A stretch of DNA of 64,000 nt, taken from positions 5,180,501 to 5,244,500 of the forward strand of contig CP126192.1 of the NCBI GenBank assembly GCA_030272155.1. The letters run 5' to 3'. Every line of letters begins with the position of its first letter. Within the stretch, counting starts at the first letter, position 1. A program made the translations under genes and the position numbers. Source of the DNA: Tetradesmus obliquus. Lineage: Eukaryota > Chlorophyta > Chlorophyceae > Sphaeropleales > Scenedesmaceae. Under the pieces are notes generated by a model. It searched no databases, was not told the origin of the DNA, and saw nothing but the letters and a program-made list of their open reading frames with translations. Positions 49,438-59,213 of the stretch are shown in pieces.

Positions 49438-52400
49438 TGTACAGGCTGCCAGCATGAGCGGTGCCAGCCCTGTGTGCAGCCGCAACCTGCCTCCCGCCAC
49501 AGTGGAGCAGCTGGAGGCCTTCTTCACAGGGCAGCTGGCACAGGTGGGAGGCAGCACATAGCAGCACACCGCACACAAAGTCGTACGAACAGCGCACTTG
49601 GCACCGCTGTCACCGCATCCGAGCATGCAATCTGCCTGCTGCATACATTGTAGGGAGCATGTAGCACAGCAGGAGGCGTGTTGCGCGGCGCCTGTCGATT
49701 TGGAATGTAGCGCGTGATGTCATTGAGTGCATATTGGCAAGATGTGAAAAAAATGCGGTACCAAGCACAACCTGTTTACAGTCAGCCACAGTTACACATG
49801 CTATCGTGTTTGCGCTATTCATAGCAGTCTGCTTGTGCTATCGTGCTCGGCACAATGCCAACGCTGGATTAACACGGTGGAGTTGCCGCCCTCAACCGGT
49901 AGCACCTCGCCTGCATGTCGCCTGCACCGGCACACTGCACACAGTACTGCACACAGCGTGTTGGCCAGGTGTCATGCCGCCTCGCCTGTTGTCATGTGCA
50001 CAGCTGCAGACACCTGGTCATCATGCGGATAGGCTCATTTACAAGGATGTACGGTGTCGCGCCCTGCGGTTTCCCTCCAACCACTCAGCTTCTGCACCCA
50101 CCTCACCGACTCCTCACCCAGCACTGCCACTGCCGCAACCGCTGCTGCTGCTGCTATTGCCAGGTGTCTGGGCTGATCAACCGCCCTGAGATCCCCCGCC
50201 TGGCTGGCGCCAAGCAGCCGCTGCTGGTCAAGGCGTACGACCTGGGGCTGATCGACGCGCTGGGCCGCACCGAGGGCCGCGCAGTGAGGGAGCTGCTGGC
50301 TGCGGCACAGTCACAGGTGTGTTTGGGGGTGGGTGAAGTTGATCGCTGTGGCATGCTTTGCAAGATTGAGCATTGGTGTCATTGTGCTGTGATCTGTGTT
50401 TGGTGTGAATGACGAGGCAGTCACTTCTACCCGGACGTCTGTTACGCCGCTGCTGACCACTTCCCCCACTGCTCTGTATCAATTCCACGCTGACATGCCT
50501 CTCCACTGCGTGCCCTGCTCTTGCGCCCCTGCCCCTCAATCTGTCTCTCTACACAGGGCGTGCTGCACATGCTGCTGCGTGGCGGCAGCCGTGCTGCTGT
50601 GGCTGCTACAGCCTTTGACGTGCCAGGCGTGCTGGCTGCAGCAGATGAGCTGGCCCGGGGCCTGGCTGGCCGGCTGCTGCCTGGCTTTGTTGGGGGCGGC
50701 GGCACGTATGCCCGGCAGCTGTTCAGGAGGGATGGCTTCTTTGCCTACGCTGATGAGCGGCAGGCGCAGGTAGGCAGTCTGCAGGCGTTAGTTTGGCCAG
50801 ATTTATGTGAGCAGTTGGTGATTGTCGGTAGCAAGGAAGGGGCTGCAAGTGACAGCTGTTCAGGAGGGACGGCAGCTTTGCCTACGCAGATAAGCGGCAG
50901 GGCTCAGATGTGGCATGATGTGCAGTCGTTAGTTTGACTGGGCGGTTGACCACTGGCAGCGGTGCATGTGGCGTTCGTGTCGTCAGCGGCAGCTGGGAGC
51001 TGCATACATGCTGATGCTGACCTCATTCAATGCAAGTTGACATGCTGTTGGGCTGCATGTTACATGTGCCTAGGCCAGTGGCACCGCTGCTGTGATGGCT
51101 TGCCCACTGGCCTCGCCTCCCCGCGCAACTTCGCCCTGCCCTGCCCTGCCTGCGCTGCCGCAGATGGCACTGGTACTGCTGTGCCGGCTGCTGTCCTGGC
51201 TGCACCTCGGATCTGTGGTGGCACCCGGCAGTGCAGACTGCCTGCACTTTGTGCTGGTGCTAGGCGAGGCACAGGCAGGCAAGGCCTCACTCTTCCAGCA
51301 GCTGGTGGCAGCACCGCCTAAGTATGCTGGGCAGCTAGGGGGCTCAGGGACAAGTGGCGCTCCTGGGGGCTTGGGCTCTGGAGGTGTGACCAGCAGGAGC
51401 GGTGAGCTCAAGGTGGGTGGCTGCTCAGCTGCACTATCGCTTCCATAGTGACAGACACGTGAGTGCCCAGAGCTCTGCTCTGGCCTCACGGGCAAGGCCC
51501 TAAGGCATTGTGTAGGTGGTTACAACAGTATGTTTGTTCGGTGGGCCACCAAAACCAGCAATTGAGGCCTTCTTCAACCCAGTAAACACAGGGCAGCTAG
51601 GGGGCAGCGGGACCAGTGGGGCCCCTGGGGGGTTCGGCTCTGGAGGAGTGACCAGCAGGAGCGGTGAGCTCAAGGTGGGTGGGTGAGTGGGTGAGTGTGC
51701 ATGTTATTGTATGGTGTTGCGGCTGTGCTGCTCATTGCTCAGGCCTGCCAGCGAAGTGGTCAGGCCCAAACACTTGCCTGCCTGCATGCTGGTATGCTAA
51801 TATGCACGGACGCACCCCTTGAGTATGCGGGGCAGCTGGGGGGCTCAGGGACGAGTGGGGCTCCTGGGGGCTTGGGCTCTGGAGGAGTGACCAGCAGGAG
51901 TGGTAAGCTCAAGGTGGGTGGTCACTCAGCTGCACTATCGCTTGCATAGTGATAGACACGTGAGTGCCCACAGCTCTGCTCTGGCATCATGGGCAAGGCC
52001 CTAAGACATTGTGTAGGTGGTTACAACAGTATGTTTGTTTGGTGGGCAAACAAAACCAGCGATTGAGGCCTTATTTAACCCAGTAAAATCAGGGCAGCTA
52101 GGGGGCTCAGAGACCAGTGGGGCGCCTGGTGGCTTGGGCTCTGGAGGAGTGACCAGCAGGAGTGGTGAGCTCAAGGTGGGTGGGTGAGTGGGTGAGTGTA
52201 TGAGGGTGTATGTTGTTGTGTGATGCTGTGGCTGTGCTGTTCATTGCTTAGGCCTGTAGTTGAGCCTGGACGCTTGCCTGCTTGCTCGCCTGCTTGCCTG
52301 CATGCTGCTATGCTAGTATGCACAAGACACACCCCAGCTGCAACGAGAACCTCCTGGAAAGCTGCTTAACAGCATGGCGTGCTGATGCAGGGAGTGTTCA

Positions 52401-54779
52401 GGCCGACCAGCCAGGCAGTGACCCACTCGCTGGCAGCAGCGGGAGGCGTGCCCGGCTGCCCCCACGGCGACCCACCCGCAGTGGACATGCGGCCGCTGGC
52501 TGACAGCGCCAACGTGTACGTCTGCGTGTTTCCGGGCCTGCACAGCCATGACACTGCTACCAGCCGGCTGTCCAACAGCCTGGCACGCACGCTAGGAGGT
52601 GAGGGGCATACTGATAAGTTTATTGGTTGAGGCTGCTTGCAATGTGTGATGCCACAACGTCGCTGCAGCCTATGCATGTGCGCTGGATGCGCCACTGTCT
52701 GCTAGCTCACAAGCTCTTGCTGATGCCGATGCCACCAATGCTGCAAAATGGTGTCGAATGTGCCGTTGCCTCTGCTGTGGTGTTCCTGGTGCACCCAGGC
52801 AGTGAGCCCGCCCCAGACAAGCTGGCAGTGCTGGCGGGGCCCCTGGCTGCGTAGTGTGTTGCTTTCCATTATCACTGCTTCGAATGCATGTGCACTGAAT
52901 GCGCTACTGCCTGCTAGCTCGAACCGCTGGTACTGCTGCTGCTGCTGCTGCCGATTATGCCGTAGGCTTTGCCTCTGCCGTGGTTTTCCTGGTGCACCCT
53001 GGCAGTGAGCCCGCTCCAGACAAGCTGGCAGTGCTGGCGGGGCCCCTGGCTGCTGGGCGGCAGTGCCTTGTAGCTATCAATGGGCCTGGGCGGGTGAAGA
53101 GCCTGGCTGCTGCTGCTGCTGGCGGTGGTGATGCTGGTGAGGGTGCTACTAGTACTGAGGGTACCGCAGACCTCATGAAGATCAAACTGCCAATGCTACT
53201 CACCATGCGAGAATCAGCCTGTTGCAGAAACAGACGGGGCAGTTATCACCAATGCCGGCAGTCACCGTGCACACACTTGGCGCTAACTATCTCACCAATC
53301 AAATTTGATGGACTACTGATATACTACTACCTGCAGGGCGTGCAGGCGTGGTGCTGCCTGGCTCCTCACTGTACGATCCTTCCCAGCATACATCTTGCTT
53401 CCCCATGTCACCTACCGTCTCAATTTTGTGTACTTGCAGGGGCTGCGCGCGTTGTCCTGCCGGGCGCCTCACTGTAGGGTCCTTCCCAGCTTACACCTTG
53501 CTTTCCCTGGTCACTTGCTCTCCCAACCTTGCACACCTGCAGAGTCTGCCGGCGTTGTGCTGCCTGGCGCCTCACTGTACAATCCTTCCCAGCATACATC
53601 TTGCTTCCCCCTGTCATCTGCTGGCTCAATTTTGTATGTTATTGCAGGGGCTGCAGGCGTCGTGCTGCCTGGCGCCTCACTGTAGGACCTCCCAGCATAC
53701 ACCTTGCTTCCCCCTGCCACCTGCTCGGGCAGTTTTGTATGTTATTGCAGGGTCTGCGGGCGTTGTGCTGCCTGGCGCCTCCACCCCACTGGAGTCGCTG
53801 CGGGGCCGTTTAAGCACCCGCTCACTGTAGGATCCTTCCCAGCAAACTCGTTGCTTCCCCCTGTCACCTGCTGCCACACTTTATAAACCTACAGGGTGTG
53901 CGGGCGTGGTGCTGCCTGGCGCCTCCACCCCGCTGGAGTCGCTGCGGGGCCGTTCAAGCACCCGCTCACTGTAGGATCCTTTGCAGCAAACGCTTTGCTT
54001 CTCCCTGTCACCTGCTGCCTCGATTTTGTATATCATTGCAGGGTCTGCAGGCGTTGTGCTGCCTGGCGCCTCCACCCCTCTGGAGTCGCTGCGGGGCCGC
54101 TGGCAGGCGGCAGCAGAGGCGTTCTGCGCTGGGCGGGGCCTGCCTGCCTCCCTGCTGGGCGTGGTGGTCAGTGAGCTGCAGGAGGAGGCAGAGGTGCCCC
54201 CAGGCGTGCACAAGCTCAAGCAGGTGGGTGGAGTTTATGTAAGGGTCTGCCTCTGGTTTGTTGTGGTGACAGTGTGCCCTGCTGGGTGTGGTGGTCAGTG
54301 AGCTGCAGGAGGAGGCAGAGGTGCCCCCTGGCGTGCACAAGCTGAAGCAGGTGGGTGGGATTCGCGTAAGGGTTTGCCTATGGTTTGATGTGGTGACAAT
54401 GGCCTCGCTGCTGGGCGTGGTGGTCAGTGAGCTGCAGGAGGAGGCCGTGGAGGTGCCCCCGGGCGTGCACAAGCTCAAGCAGGTGGGTGGAACTGGTGTT
54501 AGGGTTTGACAGTTTGCCTGTGGTGTTTTTGATGTGACAACGTGAGAGCAGAGGTCTTTCTGCTGCAGGCTAGCCCTGTGGGATCTGACGACCTTGTATG
54601 TGGTGTTGAATGTCATGCTGCGACACAGGCAGACACAAGAGATCATTGCTGTTGATGTTTGTAGATGGTGTGAGGATGCCTGCTGAATGTGGTGTGCGCT
54701 GTTGCCTTGTTTTTTTACTTCGCTGCAGGTTCAGGACTGGGTGGTGAACACAGTGAGCCACGCCCACCGCATGGTCTGA
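45730..54779 (+). CDS. Fifteen-exon protein with hydrophobic helices and a degenerate P-loop GTPase-like half
   Basis: Exons 45730-46200, 46424-46539, 46880-46957, 47247-47382, 47965-48098, 48543-48645, 48856-48990, 49445-49543, 50164-50316, 50557-50769, 51164-51412, 52391-52598, 52966-53136, 54042-54223, 54729-54779 join in phase to 832 residues. The N terminus is disordered and Ala/Ser-rich; RMVVFLASLVTYPFAFLL is a likely membrane segment, and FFFFSWLRGLARLCTYISSI then ALSFTVVPSIILSAFSAAAG suggest a further hydrophobic hairpin. In exon 11, LVLGEAQAGKASLFQQL resembles a P-loop (GxxxxGK). NVYVCVFPGLHSHD and AVVFLVHPG then CLVAINGPGRV occupy positions of GTPase motifs G3 and G4, but without the canonical DxxG and NKxD residues. 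Nucleotide binding is therefore uncertain. I do not recognise the family. Nearly every exon from 5 on is flanked by tandem copies of its own splice borders. Confidence 0.7.
46807..46853 (+). repeat. (CTG)n tract just upstream of an acceptor
   Basis: About 15 CTG repeats ending in CTGCAG, in the intron before exon 46880. Similar CTG tracts precede acceptors at 3958-3987, 5457-5475, 17908-17934, 18882-18917 and 49409-49438. Confidence 0.9.
47705..47768 (+). repeat. Copy of the acceptor edge of exon 47965-48098
   Basis: The CCAG acceptor and the first 58 or so exon bases (encoding VALEELQRRVLPSVEALKA) repeat here with few changes, then diverge. The copy is upstream of the true exon. Confidence 0.9.
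49259..49390 (+). repeat. Copies of the acceptor edge of exon 49445-49543
   Basis: A 44-bp unit (TGCTGTTATGTGGCACCCGC..GCAGGCTGCCATCAT) occurs twice in tandem. The second runs into sequence resembling the exon start (GCTGCCATCATGGGTGCCGTC against GCTGCCAGCATGAGCGGTGCC). Confidence 0.75.
50858..50940 (+). repeat. Copy of the donor edge of exon 50557-50769
   Basis: It repeats about 75 bases from 50720 (CTGTTCAGGAGGGATGGC.. to CAGGCGTTAGTTTG) with several changes, including loss of the GT donor context. It is downstream of the true donor. Confidence 0.85.
51445..52200 (+). repeat. Three extra copies of the donor edge of exon 51164-51412, within a larger tandem duplication
   Basis: Donor-edge copies (GGGCAGCT.. 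encoding QLGGSGTSGAPGGLGSGG to the donor AAG/GTGGGTGG) lie at about 51590-51680, 51828-51920 and 52095-52185. The stretch from 51446 to about 51680 is repeated at 51950-52190, so a block of about 510 bases was duplicated after the first edge copying. Confidence 0.9.
52768..52855 (+). repeat. Copy of the acceptor edge of exon 52966-53136
   Basis: The exon start encoding SAVVFLVHPGSEPAPDKL and PLAA is repeated here at high identity, upstream of the true exon, ending in a stop (GCGTAG). Confidence 0.9.
53330..53985 (+). repeat. Six tandem copies of the acceptor edge of exon 54042-54223
   Basis: Copies start at about 53336, 53439, 53541, 53647, 53750 and 53894, each preceded by TTGCAG- or ACAG-like acceptors and intron sequence with CCTTCCCAGC. 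The first four carry only about 35 exon bases (units near 103 bp). The last two carry about 60 exon bases (unit near 145 bp), including SLRGR codons. Confidence 0.95.
54275..54490 (+). repeat. Two copies of the donor edge of exon 54042-54223
   Basis: At 54277-54356 and 54406-54488 the exon end (LLGVVVSELQEEAEVPPGV.. KLKQ) with its CAG/GTGGGTGG donor is repeated downstream of the true donor. The last copy has an extra in-frame codon pair. Confidence 0.95.
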
Positions 54780-55945
54780 TTGCTTTCGCATGATGACTGC
54801 AGCCAGGCATTGAGATGAGCAGGGCCGCAGCTGAGCAGGTGCTATGAGAAGTGAGGCATGTGGCTGCCGCTGCTTCCATGCTGGGATGGAGTGCACAACT
54901 TGGGAGTTTTGTCTGCTACGGGCAGTCATTGGAAGCCCGCGTATTGAGGCAAGAATGATTGCTGCTGCGTCAAGTGCGCGGGCTGGGCTGGATTGAACAT
55001 GGTCGGTTTCCAACAGCAGCTTCTCATGGGCGTTGTGGATGATGCATGGCACGCAGCGTCATGGGTGTAGCAATAGACAATGACTGCAGCAACGCAACGT
55101 GAGGTGCGCTGCAGCCAGCTTGTGCTGAAAATAGCAGTGTACGTCCAGACGACTGTGTGGCAGGCAGTCGAAGGCCGCTCGCGGTGCTGTGCCACACTAG
55201 TATCAACGTTTGAATGTATGATATTCGTGATGCTGTTCACAGAGAGTTTGCATATAGCATGTAAGCATGTGCTGTGTGTGATGGCAGCATGTGTAACATC
55301 ACATACGGGTGAAGCATTTTTGCTGGTACATGCCACACACGGTCCGCAAAACAATTCCTGCAGGCTGTTGATGGGCGTGGTAAATGTGTGCTTACTGTCA
55401 CAGTGTGACCTAATGCTGCCAGTCGTAACGCACAGTCCTGATCTAGGCCATCAAAGAGTTAGCTTGAGATTAGGTTCGTTGTGCCAGCAGCCGCCGGGCA
55501 TCTCATGTCGACTGCAATACAGTGCAAGGTCTAGGCTGGACAGTAGCCAAGCCCCGGGGTACTGGCTGACGTGTATACACGTACACGCCGGTCTTGCACA
55601 GCATCTCCGTCGTGGCGAACCGTGGATCAATTATATAAACAAGTATAGATTGGCTTTCTGGAAGCATTCACTCGGACAAACATACACAGATACTCCTTAC
55701 TGACCCGCGCCAGCGGAGCTGTGCTGTTTTCCCGATCAAAACACACGCGCTCTGCTTACAACTTCAAAGGTTGTTACAACTGTCAGGTATGCTAGCCTGC
55801 TGCTCCACACCAGCAACACGGGAGGTCAAAACCACTCAGCTGTTGCAGGCCCATGTTGCAGAAGCCTGATAGGATAGGCCCTCCGCAGACCACCTACGTG
55901 CACGTATAGCCTGGTAGATAAACAGCCGCACCCGCTGCTTCCTGC
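54780..55945. other. Intergenic; candidate TATA box for the ankyrin gene
   Basis: No gene is recognised. TATATAA at 55632-55638 lies about 310 bases before the ankyrin ATG. A possible 5'-leader intron (donor GTATGC at 55787, acceptor at 55951) would move the start to the Met at 55973. TGTAA motifs near 55258 and 55290 are far from the upstream stop. Confidence 0.45.
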
Positions 55946-57505
55946 ATGCACAGGGGCCTGCCACTGGATCAGATGCCAGGCACTTTTCTAGCAGCAGAAG
56001 CAGCAACAGCAGAAGGGCAGCAAGCAGCACAGCCAGACAACCTTAGCAAGGAGGAAGCTCTGCGGCAGGCCTCATCGTCAGGCGATGTAGCAGAAGTGCA
56101 CGAGCTGCTGGCATCTGGGGCAGACCCCAATGCAGCAGATGTGGAGGGCTGGACAGCGCTGCACTGGGCGTGTGGGCAGGCAGAGGTAGCTCGGGTCCTG
56201 CTGGATGCGGGTGCATGTGTGGATGCAAGGGACCGGCATGGGAAGACAACCCTGCATTGGTGAGGCAACAGGCGCGGCAGGCAGCAGGCATTAGATTGCC
56301 AGCCAGGTGCCATATTGCTGTACATCTGGCCGTTTTGTACCAGTGTAGCTCCGCGTCCATATGCTTTACTTGCCAGCATGAATGCACAATTGCAGGCCAT
56401 CAGAGCGAGAGCAGCGTAGCGCTTTCTGTGTACTAGCCGCATAACTTATATCAACTGTGTTGTAAGGACTGCAATTTCTGTTCATCTGTGTCCTGCAGGG
56501 CGGCAACCGAAGGCCACCAAGAGGTGGCAGCTGTGCTGCTGGCTTGTGGCGCTGACGTGCATGCGCTCGACAATGACATGTGGACGCCACTGCAGGTGAG
56601 CAAGCACGTCCTGCAATTTGCGTTATGAACAAACCCGCCTCCATTGATGCACGTGCATGCCAGTGATTCGCTTGCCAAATATTGGCCCTGCCCTTGCTGT
56701 CAGCTGCAATGTCCCAACTGCATGCGCTCACACACACTCACAAACTGGCAGCCGACTTAGCTTGAATTTAACTCCCTGCCCGCCGGTGCCTGGCCATGCT
56801 GCTGCAGTGGGCACATGAGCATGCTGGCGTAGTGCAGCTGCTGCTGGGTGCTGGCGCTGAGCCTGATGCAGTGGACAGGTTTGGCAAGACCTGCCTGCAC
56901 TGGGCAGCGCAGGACGGCAAGAATGACGTGGTGCGGCTGCTGCTGGCGGCTGGCGCGGCGCCAAACAAAGCAGACCATGACGGTGCGTGCCAGCAGCAGC
57001 AGCAGCAGCGATGACTAGTAAGCTTGCAGGAATTCAAGTGCTGGGGGCATCATGTGTGGAGCAGGAGACATGCACCCAGAAGTAGCAGCGCCGCATATTG
57101 CGCAATGCATGTGTAAGCGCATGCAGCACAAGCAGGTTGGTTGTGAAGTGTCGTCGTCTTGCACACTACACATGCCTGCTGGTGAAGCTGCTGACTTGCT
57201 GCGCCTATTGCTTGCGTTGGGCTGTTCCTCCTGCAGGCATGACGCCCCTGCACTGGGGGTCAGTTGGCGGGCAGACAGAAGCAATGCAATTGCTGCTTGA
57301 CTCAGGAAGTGCTGCATCTCTAGAGACGCAGGACAGCCAGGGCCTCACGCCGCTGTGTTGGGCTGCTTACAACGGCCATGAGCACGCTGTGCGGCTGCTG
57401 CTGCAGCGTGCGCGCCAAGTCTCACAGCAGCAGCAGCAGCAGCAGGGGGCGCAACCGCATGGACACCAGCAGCAACAGCAGCAGCAGCAGCAGCAGCAAG
57501 CACTT

Positions 57506-57542
<37 letters not shown>

Positions 57543-57976
57543 CTGCAGCAGACGGGGCGGATGAGCCGCCTGCCCCAGCAGCAGCAGGCAGCGGGTATAA
57601 CGAGGCCACACTCAGGGCAGCAGCTACTGCTGCTTCCCGCCATGGCCATTTAGGTGTGTTCGCATTCCTAGTCTTGGAGATAGCAGAGAGCTACAGCTTG
57701 TCACACGCGAGTGATGCGCAGCTGCGGGACCTGATACAAGGGCCGGCAGCGCCAGCACCTGCGGATACAGCACTGGCAGTGATCGCGCAGTGCCTGTCAG
57801 ACAGGCGGTGGATGGAGCGGCAGCAGCAGCAGCTGCAGCAGCAGCGCGAGGCGCTGCGGCGGGAGCGAGAGGAGCTGGATGCTCTGCACACAGGCGTGCA
57901 GCACTTGATCGTGCAAGGGGCGGGGGTGGTGAGCAGGGCACTGCATGTAGCAGCAGCGCCGGACAGCGACCGCTAG
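55946..57976 (+). CDS. Ankyrin-repeat protein with polyQ linker and C-terminal coiled coil
   Basis: Exons 55946-56259, 56499-56595, 56818-56982, 57237-57976 join in phase, about 438 residues. Six to seven ankyrin repeats are read in order: LRQASSSGDVAEVHELLASG, GWTALHWACGQAEVARVLL, KTTLHWAATEGHQEVAAVLL, WTPLQWAHEHAGVVQLLL, KTCLHWAAQDGKNDVVRLLL, MTPLHWGSVGGQTEAMQLLL, LTPLCWAAYNGHEHAVRLLL. The recurring LHWA in place of TPLHLA is notable. Introns fall after the same point of successive repeats, so the gene grew by exon duplication. After the repeats come a Q-rich linker, then a helical end with a coiled coil QQQREALRREREELDALH. Ankyrin arrays bind other proteins; the partner is unknown. The start is uncertain (55946 or 55973). 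Confidence 0.85.
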
Positions 57977-59213
57977 GCAGGCGGTTTGATGGTTGTATGA
58001 GCTGTAGCGTCACGAGTTGAAGCGTTATGCGTTGAATTTGCTTGTATGGCTGCATTGCGCAGGCTGTGGTTGGTGAGCGTTTAACATGAGCGCTGTGCGA
58101 GTTTTGACAGTGGGTCTGGCGGCGCTGTTGCTGTTATTCGTATATTGTCATGTTGGAGATGTCAAGGCCAGACTGGCCGCAACGATTGCACACATGCGTA
58201 TTGGCACATGCTGCTGCACACCGGGCGCGCTTGGCCGCGAGTGTTGGTTTCCTTTGTTGTGCTGCAAAGAGGGCAGCACCGTTGGATCTGTTGCTGCTGC
58301 TGGCTGACCTTAACCCGTCCATTTTGCCTGCCTTCCAGTGTCCCTGCATCAGCATGTTTGAGAAGCAGTTGTGCCGGCACATGAATCAGATTACAGCGTA
58401 ATTAAGATAAGTTGGTGGTGATGGTGGATTGCCAATTGTCAAGTATGGTAGCCAGCACGTTGTCTGAAGACCTTTGGCATCATCAGTTGTTTTACTGCCT
58501 TGCATGCAGAGCAGCTCCGTATGCATGCATGCCATGCACTCCAGCGGAGTGGTGCTCAATGTCGGCGCAATGCGCGCGTGCTCTGTAGGCGCACAAGCGT
58601 ATGCAATTATACCAAGCATGTCAAGCATAGTATGCTTGCACAAGTGCGCACGATTGCAGTGGGTTGCCGCACAGTCGATGGCATGCCATGTGCATGAAGG
58701 CGCTTACTCATTGAGTGGGAGGAGGGCAACCCTCCAACTGTTTGGGATGCATCCATACGGCAAGTGTAACAGGCATCCTCTGCCAATGACTCCAAGTTGA
58801 GGAAGTTCCATTTGCAACACAGCACATGTGCTGTACAGCCATTCAGCCTCCGCTGCTGCACTGGCTGCTGGCTGTGTGCCACATTGCCCTGCATGCACGT
58901 TATAACCCTTTATTACATTTGACACATTGCCGCTTTGGCGCCCATGCCCAGAGGGTACCATAATGGCATGATGAGCGTCATATGACTTCCACTCCCACGC
59001 AACATATTGGCACGCCGTCCCGGACTATGTTACATACTGGGCACCATGTACGGCTAGCGGTACGTGGCAGCACTGCACTAGCTACTCAGGTGCAGCAGAC
59101 ACGCCTCTTGCCTAGCTACGTACTAAATGCACTGAACGCTTCATTTCTGACACCAACGGCGATTGCCAGCACATTGCAGGCTGGAGCTCCGCCTTGGCGC
59201 AAATGCAGCGGAA
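57977..59213. other. Convergent intergenic region
   Basis: No gene is recognised. TTACA at 59030-59034 (TGTAA on the minus strand) is a candidate poly(A) signal for the metallophosphoesterase, about 180 bases after its stop. Confidence 0.5.

Noticed and set aside
53330-53985. CRISPR-like regularly spaced repeats
   Set aside because: The repeats are copies of the acceptor edge of the adjacent exon with intron sequence between, in a eukaryotic gene; spacers are similar to each other.
55080-55703. Plus-strand open frame of 207 codons before the ankyrin gene
   Set aside because: No recognisable domain, mixed composition, and it occupies the expected promoter region.
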